A stretch of 11,773 nt of DNA, from contig JBGTFW010000113.1 in the NCBI GenBank assembly GCA_041747075.1, forward strand, positions 1 through 11,773, in the 5' to 3' direction. Each line of letters starts with the position of its first letter. The stretch's first letter is position 1. This DNA comes from CAJQPP01 sp041747075 (GTDB taxonomy: Bacteria; Planctomycetota; Planctomycetia; Pirellulales; Pirellulaceae). Made by a program: the position numbers and the translations under genes. A model generated the notes under the pieces. It did no database searches. It saw only the letters and a list, made by a program, of their open reading frames with translations, and was not told the origin of the DNA. This document shows positions 6,493-11,773 of the stretch, piece by piece.

Positions 6493-8172
6493 TCAAAATG
6501 CCTGTTTCGCAATGTGCCGGGCCACCATCGGGCGAAGTCGCTCGCGGAAGATTTTCGAGTTATGGCGTGAATCGACGGGTAAATGGCGTTGCAGGAAAAA
6601 GTGCCCAAGCGAAGCGGTCATTTCATGCCGCCGCGCAAGCTCCCGCAGTTCATCAATCAATCGTTCCCGTCGCCGTCGCGCGGACGGCCAGTGTTCGGGC
6701 CACGGTTCGGCGACAATCGCCGGAGTTTGTTCGCCGGGCGGACCGGCTCCGACCAGCGCGCTGCGATAAATGGCCGGGTGAGTATTAATGATCGACTCGC
6801 AGGGAACCGTGAACAAGGTGCCTTGCAAGGTAATCACGCGATGGCTCTTTCGCCCGCAAAACCAGAAGCGATCATGCTCGTCCAAATAACCAACGTCTCC
6901 CATTCGATGCCAGAACGAATCGCCGTCGGCAATTTTTGCCAGCAAGTCCGCTTGCGGATTCATCCAGTAGCCGCGGGTCACGACCAGTCCGCGCACAATC
7001 AGTTCACCAATGACGCCGCGGGAAACGGGTCGGGCGTCTTCAAGACGCGGAAGCGGGCCGTCGTCAATCTCGACAACCCGCCATTCAATCTGGCGAAATC
7101 GAGGCCCGACGCAGACTCCCGCTCCGAGGGCCGTCCTTTGCGCAGTCTCGCCCAGTACGATTGACGCGGAAGTGCACGAGACGGGCAGGGCTTCCGTCGC
7201 ACCGTACGGCGTGTACGCTTCGCCGCCGTCGGCAATCGTCTTGCGAATCCGTTGCAGCACATGGGACGGGACTGGAGCACCCGCCGACATGACTCGGCGC
7301 ATCGAGGCAAGTTGCCGGGAATTGCTTTCGGCCCACCGGCTAACGGCATTCCACAACGCCGGCGAACCAAACGACTGATTGGCGTTGAAGCGGCTGGCTG
7401 CCGCGAAAAATTTCTCTGGATTCACTTTCGCGGGCCGTGCGAAATCCATTTCCGGGAAGATGGTTGTCACGCCCATCGCCACGTTGAACAGCGCAAAAAG
7501 CGGAAACCCCGAAACGTCGGCACCGCCTGGCTCGATCCCGAACCAGTCGCGAATTTCCCGCGCTTGTGCGACAAAATTCCCGTGCGTGTAGCAAACACCC
7601 TTGGCCGGACCGGTGCTTCCCGACGTAAAAATAATCGCCGCGTCGTCGTTGAGCCGCAACGGCGGGAAGCAGGAATCCGTGATCGATTCGTCGGGGCCGT
7701 TCGCCTGGCCCGCAACGTCCAGACTGACACAGCCGGGCCACCAGCGTCGCCCACTGACGAAATTCAGTCGCGAGTTGGGAAATCGGTGACGGTAAATTCG
7801 GCGAAGCAGGTGCGCCTTGGCGATTGCCACCATGCCGTGCGGGTCGGCATGCGAAAGGCAATTCATCAATCCTTTCGGTCCCAGACCCGGATCAATGAAA
7901 ATGACCGTCGCACCCGATTTGAACAACGCAAAGACGAGCGAAACAAAGCGGATGCCCGGCGGCACGAAGAGGCCCATGCGGAGGCCGCGCCCCACCCCAT
8001 GCTCGACAAGTCGGCGGCCCAGGGTGTTGCTGTCATGCTCCAGTTCCGCGAACGTGACGTGTCGCCAGCCAGAACGCACCGGCTCGGCGACCGCCGGATG
8101 ATTGGGCCATTGCCGGGCGGCTTGTGAAAGCAATTGACCGACGTGGGCCGGCGAGAAATCCGGCTCACTCAT
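6493..8172 (-). CDS. oleC: OleC-like AMP-dependent acyl ligase (beta-lactone synthetase / fatty acid-CoA ligase family)
   Basis: This 559-residue protein is an adenylate-forming (ANL) enzyme. Seen are the P-loop FTSGSTGPAKGV (from 182), YGATE (323-327), the GDVGYLDEHDRFWFCGRK region with Asp426, and a C-terminal HNSKIFRERL with the catalytic lysine at 540. Within the superfamily it resembles OleC: ALFKSGATVIFIDPG near the N-terminus, FPLFALFNVAMG after the P-loop, YGATEALPVS, and a C-terminus ending in LPVDSRHNSKIF. OleC turns 2-alkyl-3-hydroxyalkanoic acids into beta-lactones in long-chain olefin synthesis. No oleA, oleB or oleD lies in this window, so an unrelated acyl-CoA or acyl-AMP role remains possible. 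ATG at 8172 is chosen over an in-frame start at 8298. It overlaps the apt stop as ATGA, and the upstream extension (Arg-rich, reading inside apt) lacks family similarity. Confidence 0.82.
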   Translation of the reverse strand: MSEPDFSPAHVGQLLSQAARQWPNHPAVAEPVRSGWRHVTFAELEHDSNTLGRRLVEHGVGRGLRMGLFVPPGIRFVSLVFALFKSGATVIFIDPGLGPKGLMNCLSHADPHGMVAIAKAHLLRRIYRHRFPNSRLNFVSGRRWWPGCVSLDVAGQANGPDESITDSCFPPLRLNDDAAIIFTSGSTGPAKGVCYTHGNFVAQAREIRDWFGIEPGGADVSGFPLFALFNVAMGVTTIFPEMDFARPAKVNPEKFFAAASRFNANQSFGSPALWNAVSRWAESNSRQLASMRRVMSAGAPVPSHVLQRIRKTIADGGEAYTPYGATEALPVSCTSASIVLGETAQRTALGAGVCVGPRFRQIEWRVVEIDDGPLPRLEDARPVSRGVIGELIVRGLVVTRGYWMNPQADLLAKIADGDSFWHRMGDVGYLDEHDRFWFCGRKSHRVITLQGTLFTVPCESIINTHPAIYRSALVGAGPPGEQTPAIVAEPWPEHWPSARRRRERLIDELRELARRHEMTASLGHFFLQRHLPVDSRHNSKIFRERLRPMVARHIAKQAF

Positions 8173-8705
8173 TCGTCGTACTGGATGAGGCTGAAAACGG
8201 GCCGGGGCGCGAGCCGCCGCGCACCGTGAAGAAACTTCAACTCGATCAAAAACGCGCATCCGCAAACTTCGGCCTCGCAACGCTCGACCATCTCGCAACA
8301 GGCACTGACCGTCCCTCCGGTGGCCAGCAAATCGTCGACAATCAGGACGCGCTGACCCGCCGCGATGCCGTCGACGTGCATTTCCAGCGTGTCGGTTCCG
8401 TACTCAAGATCGTAGGTGTGTGAGTGGCGCTGGTACGGAAGTTTCCCGGGCTTGCGAACTGGAACAAATCCCACGCCCAGTGCCATCGCCAGCGGCGTCG
8501 CAAAGATGAACCCTCGCGCCTCCGCCGCGATCACCAGTTCCACGTTCTGGTCACGAAAGTGATCGGCCATTTGCTCAATGGACCATCGAAACGGTTCCGC
8601 CGCGGCAAGCAGCGGAGTAATGTCCTTGAACCTGATTCCGGGCTTGGGGAAGTCCGGGATTTCGCGAATGTAGTCCGCCAGCCTTGGCGCGATGGAATCG
8701 ATCAT
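8169..8705 (-). CDS. apt: Adenine phosphoribosyltransferase
   Basis: Apt salvages adenine with PRPP to give AMP and pyrophosphate in the cytosol. From ATG at 8705 the product has 178 residues, the normal size. The N-terminus IREIPDFPKPGIRFKDITPL (13-32) is diagnostic, as are AAEARGFIF (60-68), VPVRKPGKLP (81-90) and the PRPP-binding loop VLIVDDLLATGGT (120-132). An in-frame start at 8813 would add 36 residues unlike the family, so it was not used, although no strong ribosome site precedes 8705. The stop overlaps the start of the OleC-like gene in ATGA, implying translational coupling. The hydroxyacid dehydrogenase gene ends 158 bases upstream. Confidence 0.95.
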   Translation of the reverse strand: MIDSIAPRLADYIREIPDFPKPGIRFKDITPLLAAAEPFRWSIEQMADHFRDQNVELVIAAEARGFIFATPLAMALGVGFVPVRKPGKLPYQRHSHTYDLEYGTDTLEMHVDGIAAGQRVLIVDDLLATGGTVSACCEMVERCEAEVCGCAFLIELKFLHGARRLAPRPVFSLIQYDE

Positions 8706-8863
8706 GGGCGTTCTGGATTCAAACGTGATCTCGTCATACTGAAAGGATAGCGAAAAGTCCGCCTGCCGAAAACCATTGACGAGGCCGCGGCCTTCGGTCC
8801 CCACACAGCACATCCGCGGCGAGCGCCTGGCGGCTCACGGATTTCCGATAGCCGGACAGACAC

Positions 8864-9877
8864 TCAGCGAACAACCCTTGGGCGATCCGCTGGCAATGGA
8901 AATCCCAGTCGCTTGTCGACCCGATTCAGCAAACGTTCTCCCCGCACAAATCGCCGCAGGTTGTCGCATAACAAATCGGTAACGAACTGGTAGCGCCCCG
9001 CCGATTGGGCTCCGACGTGCGGGGTCAATATGACTTGTGGATGGTCCCACAATCGACTTTCCGGCGGCAACGGTTCGATCGCCGTGACGTCGAGTCCCGC
9101 ACCGGCGAGCTGTCCCTCGTCCAGCGCATCGACCAAAGCGACTTCATCAACCAGGCCGCCGCGTCCAACGTTGATAAACCACGAACCGCGCGGCATTCGC
9201 GAAAATTCGCGGTGACCGAACATGCCGGTCGTCGTCGCATCCAGCGGAGCCGTCGCGATCACGACGTCGCTTTCGTTCAACAGTCGCTCCAGTTCGCTGG
9301 CGGGCCACAGTTGGTCGATTGCGGGGATGCCAGGCTCATCACGCCAAAGCCCGGCCACTCGATCGGTGGCGACAATTCGCCCGGCAACGGGTTTGAGGAC
9401 TTCGGCGATGCGCTGGCCGTTCCCTCCAAAGCCAACGATTCCCACCGTCCGCCCGTGCAAGTCACCGGTTGGATGGCGCGAAAAGTCGCGACGCGCGCGG
9501 GCGCGAAACGAAAGCGGAAGACTTCGCACGACACCATACAACAACGCCATTGCCTGTTCGGCAACCGAGTCCCGAAAAAGTCCTGAGCAACTCGAGACAA
9601 CGATATCCGACTGAATCACGGGCGGCGTCAGACAGTGATCGATTCCCGCCGCTGACGACTGAATCCACCGCAAGCGGCCCTGATTGACAACGAATTCCCA
9701 GTCCACCGGCGTCTTGATATGGCCGCAGAACAAGTCGCATTCGGACAATTGTCCAGCCAGTTCGTCCTGTTCCGCCCGAATGATTTCGAGCTGGGGCACG
9801 GCCCGCGCAATCCTCTGTACCTGTTCATCATTGACCGGATAAGACAGTAACAGATTCAATGTTGAAGTCACATTCAA
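8864..9877 (-). CDS. D-isomer-specific 2-hydroxyacid dehydrogenase (NAD-dependent)
   Basis: This enzyme interconverts a 2-oxoacid and a D-2-hydroxyacid with NAD(P)H in the cytosol; glyoxylate/hydroxypyruvate reductase-like activity is plausible, but the substrate is not set by the sequence. From the TTG at 9877 it has 337 residues. The Rossmann motif is GFGGNG (149-154). The catalytic trio is intact: Arg239 in NVGRGG, Glu268 in AIEPLPPES and His287 in LTPHVGA. The start is uncertain. There is no in-frame ATG near the N-terminus, and the choices are TTG at 9877 or GTG at 9871. A purine-rich stretch GGAATCCGGAA precedes them. An out-of-frame ATG directly followed by TGA sits at 9873-9868 and overlaps the GTG. 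The gene is 158 bases upstream of apt and follows a palindrome-rich gap. Confidence 0.92.
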   Translation of the reverse strand: MNVTSTLNLLLSYPVNDEQVQRIARAVPQLEIIRAEQDELAGQLSECDLFCGHIKTPVDWEFVVNQGRLRWIQSSAAGIDHCLTPPVIQSDIVVSSCSGLFRDSVAEQAMALLYGVVRSLPLSFRARARRDFSRHPTGDLHGRTVGIVGFGGNGQRIAEVLKPVAGRIVATDRVAGLWRDEPGIPAIDQLWPASELERLLNESDVVIATAPLDATTTGMFGHREFSRMPRGSWFINVGRGGLVDEVALVDALDEGQLAGAGLDVTAIEPLPPESRLWDHPQVILTPHVGAQSAGRYQFVTDLLCDNLRRFVRGERLLNRVDKRLGFPLPADRPRVVR

Positions 9878-9933
9878 TTCCGGATTCCGGATTTGCGTTT
9901 TTCGAGAGTACGAACCGTTGGACTCTCAATGTA

Positions 9934-9954
9934 GAACAATTGTCTCAATTGTTC
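9934..9954. repeat. Perfect AT-rich inverted repeat upstream of the hydroxyacid dehydrogenase gene
   Basis: GAACAATTG (9934-9942), TCT, then CAATTGTTC (9946-9954): nine-base arms and a three-base loop, followed by CCCACC. It lies about 60 bases upstream of the dehydrogenase start. That position suits an operator or leader hairpin. Its AT-rich arms contrast with the GC-rich surroundings. Confidence 0.7.
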
Positions 9955-9957
9955 CCA

Positions 9958-9994
9958 CCCCCAGGTCTTCCCTCCCCCAGTCTTCCCTCCCCCT
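9958..9994. repeat. Polypyrimidine tandem repeat, about 2.3 copies of a 16-17 base unit
   Basis: CCCCCAGGTCTTCCCTC (9958-9974) is followed by CCCCCAGTCTTCCCTC (9974-9989) and the start of a third unit (CCCCCT). Almost all plus-strand bases are pyrimidines. The unit count could vary by slippage. No function is evident. Confidence 0.75.
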
Positions 9995-9998
9995 GTAG

Positions 9999-10065
9999 CG
10001 CGAACTGGCAGTTCGCGATCGAGTGCCCTTTTTTCAAACCGGACGTGCCGAACTGGCAGTTCGGC
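9999..10065. repeat. Two related 19-base palindromes sharing the core CTG-G-CAG
   Basis: CGCGAACTG-G-CAGTTCGCG lies at 9999-10017 and GCCGAACTG-G-CAGTTCGGC at 10047-10065. Each has perfect nine-base arms around a single G, and their centres are 48 bases apart. The second is followed by CCCACG, as are the palindromes of the array at 4243-4362, which have the same nine-one-nine design (GGCAAGCTG-G-CAGCTTGCC). The outer arm bases differ between copies, but pairing is kept. Confidence 0.85.
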
Positions 10066-10100
10066 CCACGAAGAACGGCCTGCAATGGGCGGGATGCGAT

Positions 10101-10228
10101 TCACATGCCGAAGGCGCAGGCGGCTATCGAACCGAAGAGATTGGCGAAGACGTTGGCTGGGAAATCAGAAAGCGAAACACCGCGCCCGCTGATCCGCCGA
10201 GGGCGACCATAAGAATCCTGGCGCTCAT
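10101..10228 (-). pseudogene. crcB: Remnant of a crcB/Fluc fluoride-channel gene, truncated and frameshifted
   Basis: ATG at 10228 opens a 34-codon frame, MSARILMVALGGSAGAVFRF and on to a stop. It resembles the first transmembrane helix of CrcB (consensus like GGALGALLRY). In another frame of the same strand the sequence continues FPANVFANLFGS and ends at TGA (10103-10101). That resembles the next conserved CrcB block (FPWGTLLVNLLGS). So both blocks are present in order, but in different frames, with about ten or more intervening residues lost. The rest of the channel, including the usual GGFTTFS block, is not seen downstream, where the palindromes begin. The ATG lies 6 bases after the zinc-ribbon stop, suggesting a former operon. 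This is recognition by eye of short blocks. Confidence 0.45.
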
Positions 10229-10234
10229 GGGAAC

Positions 10235-10669
10235 CTATCGCAAATCCGGGCGTCGGCCGCGGGACCTGCTTCCGTGACGACGCTTTTTCTTTTTGAAGCG
10301 CGGAATCATTCGGTAAAAGAACTTCTTCAAGGCCGCGCGGCGCTGAGCGCCTTTCCAGCTTCGGTGTCCGTCGTCCATCGAATCAAACGAGCGGCGACCG
10401 TACTCGCTTCGGTCGCGCTTTCGCGGCCCCCGAAAAAAATCGAAGCGGCCAATGCGCTTTCGCTTGCAACAAACGCACCGATAAGCCCCAAAAACTCCGA
10501 TCGTGCCGAAGCTTAGTATCTTGACGCAAAATGCCCACAGGGGGGGCTCAATCGAAAGGAAATGGACGTCCTTGCGATTACAGTTCTTGCAAAAAATCAC
10601 GGGACCCCTCGCTCGACGCGACCGCGTAGCTTCGGGGTCATTGTCAATCTCGCGAAGCAAATCTGCCAT
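10235..10669 (-). CDS. Small zinc-ribbon protein with a strongly basic C-terminal tail
   Basis: From ATG at 10669 the product has 144 residues and no assigned function. Two CxxC pairs, C27/C30 (FCKNC) and C65/C68 (YRCVCC), are about 35 residues apart and should bind one zinc. Between them lies a hydrophobic stretch, LWAFCVKILSFGTIGVFGAY (44-63), which could be a membrane segment or the buried core seen in small bacterial zinc-ribbon proteins with a leucine-rich stretch before their second Cys pair. The rest (about 69-144) is very rich in Arg and Lys, with a KFFYRMIPRFKKKKRRHGSR segment near the end, suggesting binding to nucleic acid or acidic lipid. A longer in-frame start (TTG at 10828) would add 53 residues that look like non-coding sequence. 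No good ribosome site was found, so the start is uncertain. Confidence 0.65.
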   Translation of the reverse strand: MADLLREIDNDPEATRSRRARGPVIFCKNCNRKDVHFLSIEPPLWAFCVKILSFGTIGVFGAYRCVCCKRKRIGRFDFFRGPRKRDRSEYGRRSFDSMDDGHRSWKGAQRRAALKKFFYRMIPRFKKKKRRHGSRSRGRRPDLR

Positions 10670-10839
10670 GTCTAACAATTTGCAATGGCGTTGGGGTAAA
10701 TCAGGCGGGCACAAACGGAAGGCAAACCCGAAACAAAAACGTTGATTTCCGTCGCCAGGATCACCGGTAATTATCCAATTGTCGTCTCGCGACCTTGTGA
10801 AACCGCAACCGTCCGTCGATTTTAGCAATTAACAGCCCC

Positions 10840-10859
10840 AAAAAAACGGGAAACGTCCC
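10840..10859 (-). terminator. Weak candidate intrinsic terminator after the aconitase gene
   Basis: On the minus strand GGGA-CGTT-TCCC is followed by G and seven T, about 80 bases after the aconitase stop. The stem is only four pairs, so it is weak alone. A further palindrome CCGGAA-T-TTCCGG lies between it and the stop. The remaining gap up to the zinc-ribbon start (10670-10839) shows nothing else recognisable. Confidence 0.35.
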
Positions 10860-10936
10860 TGGAATTCTGTCACATCCGGAATTTCCGGCCCGCTCAATCG
10901 GCCCGGATCGTCAAAAATGAAACGGCAATCGAGGGA

Positions 10937-11773
10937 CTAAAGCATATCGCGGACAACTTTTTGAAGAATGCCGCCGTGCCGGTAATACTCGATTTCAATC
11001 GGAGTATCAATCCTGACGACGACCCTGAATTCCGTGACGCCGCCCTTTGGATGCCGGGCGACAACCGCCAATTGGGACCGGGGTGCCAGCGAATCGGAAA
11101 GGTCTGGAAAATCGAAAGATTCGGTCCCATCGAGTCCAAGGGACTGCCAACTTTGCCCATCGGGGAATTGCAACGGCAGGACACCCATTCCCACGAGGTT
11201 GCTGCGATGGATTCGCTCGTAGCTGGCCACGATCACGGCGCGAATTCCCAGTTGAAACGTTCCCTTGGCCGCCCAGTCGCGACTGCTGCCCGTCCCGTAT
11301 TCGGTCCCGGCCAGGACGACCAGCGGAGTTTCTTCCACGCGATACATCATGGCGGCGTCATAAATCGAGATAACGTCATCGTCGGGGAAGTGTCGTGTCA
11401 CGCCCCCTTCGGTTTCCGGCACTAACTGGTTGCGAATCCGAATATTCGCAAACGTGCCGCGGACCATCACGCGGTCGTTGCCGCGGCGCGAGCCATAGCT
11501 GTTGAATTCCCGAGGCTCTACCCCCTGATTGACCAGATAACGCCCGGCGGGGCTTTCCTTTGCGATCGATCCGGCGGGCGAAATGTGGTCGGTCGTGACG
11601 GAATCGCCGAGCAGGGCCAGGCAGCGCGCACCGAGGATCGGCTGGATGGACGGGACTTCGGCGGTCAGATCGCCCAGGAAGGGAGGTTCCTGGATGTACG
11701 TGCTCGATTCGTCCCACGAATACATCTTGCCGGAGGTAATCTTGATCTGGTTCCACGTCGGATTGGAATCGAA
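10937..11773 (-). CDS. acnA: Aconitate hydratase A, C-terminal part (N-terminus beyond the window)
   Basis: The frame is open from the right edge to TAG at 10939-10937, giving the last 278 residues. Aconitase interconverts citrate and isocitrate in the TCA cycle using a 4Fe-4S cluster bound by an earlier domain that is not in this window. What is seen is the linker and the C-terminal swivel domain of the AcnA/IRP1 type: STYIQEPPF, GDSVTTDHISPAGSI, EFNSYGSRRGND, MVRGTFANIRIRN, LAGTEYGTGSSRDWAAKG with substrate-binding Ser and Arg, and SNLVGMGVLPLQF. AcnA proteins are about 890-900 residues, so roughly 600 lie outside. The AcnB type is excluded by this domain order and these motifs. The gene is followed by a 267-base gap. 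Confidence 0.97.
   Translation of the reverse strand, partial: FDSNPTWNQIKITSGKMYSWDESSTYIQEPPFLGDLTAEVPSIQPILGARCLALLGDSVTTDHISPAGSIAKESPAGRYLVNQGVEPREFNSYGSRRGNDRVMVRGTFANIRIRNQLVPETEGGVTRHFPDDDVISIYDAAMMYRVEETPLVVLAGTEYGTGSSRDWAAKGTFQLGIRAVIVASYERIHRSNLVGMGVLPLQFPDGQSWQSLGLDGTESFDFPDLSDSLAPRSQLAVVARHPKGGVTEFRVVVRIDTPIEIEYYRHGGILQKVVRDML

Noticed and set aside
7252..8127. Open frame of 291 codons on the plus strand across the OleC-like gene
   Set aside because: It is a shadow of the ligase frame; the composition is charged and repetitive with no domain.
8173..8298. N-terminal extension of the OleC-like protein to 8298
   Set aside because: It would overlap apt by 130 bases, is Arg-rich and lacks family similarity; the ATGA overlap at 8172 is a standard coupled start.
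8782..8793. 12-base perfect palindrome AGGCCGCGGCCT upstream of apt
   Set aside because: Short pure-GC palindromes are common by chance in this DNA; there is no second copy and no promoter spacing to support an operator.
8706..8813. N-terminal extension of Apt to 8813
   Set aside because: The added 36 residues do not resemble Apt, whose family N-terminus begins just after the ATG at 8705.
10670..10936. Possible fluoride riboswitch upstream of the zinc-ribbon/crcB remnant pair
   Set aside because: I looked because of the crcB-like remnant but saw no sequence matching the conserved crcB RNA motif on the minus strand.

Overview
The window is an ordinary-looking chromosomal segment from a GC-rich bacterium, most likely a planctomycete (Planctomycetota). 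The lineage call is inference. It rests on the gene mix: a secreted single-PDZ HtrA protease with an internal PDZ insertion, an OleC-like ligase, the non-mevalonate isoprenoid enzyme IspD, an antiquitin-type aldehyde dehydrogenase, a basic zinc-ribbon orphan and short palindromic intergenic repeats. No rRNA, tRNA, insertion sequence, phage gene or CRISPR array was seen.

Layout, left to right. Bases 1-2440 (minus) hold most of a very large FAD plus iron-sulfur oxidoreductase of the YdiJ type; its C-terminus lies beyond the left edge. A 255-base divergent control region (2441-2695) contains a good sigma70-like promoter and a spaced direct repeat. It leads to an ALDH7/antiquitin dehydrogenase on the plus strand (2696-4234). 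That gene converges on ispD, and the gap between them is filled by a 32-base tandem repeat whose unit contains a palindrome.

From 4374 to the right edge every gene points left. In their own reading order they are: the C-terminal part of an aconitase (10937-11773), a small zinc-ribbon protein (10235-10669) followed at once by an apparent decayed remnant of a crcB fluoride-channel gene (10101-10228), a D-2-hydroxyacid dehydrogenase (8864-9877), apt (8169-8705) overlapping an oleC-like AMP ligase by four bases (6493-8172), an HtrA/Deg serine protease with a signal peptide (5258-6394), and ispD (4374-5105).

How the genes may work together. Most of the leftward genes are housekeeping, and only apt-oleC shows clear coupling. 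The divergent pair on the left is more suggestive: the ALDH7 family makes 2-aminoadipate from the lysine-derived semialdehyde, while YdiJ-type enzymes oxidise D-2-hydroxyglutarate. Both are steps of the bacterial lysine route through 2-oxoadipate. No wholly new system is evident. The least explained signal is a set of 19-base palindromes in two separate intergenic regions. They share the core CTG-G-CAG and keep perfect pairing although their outer arms differ.
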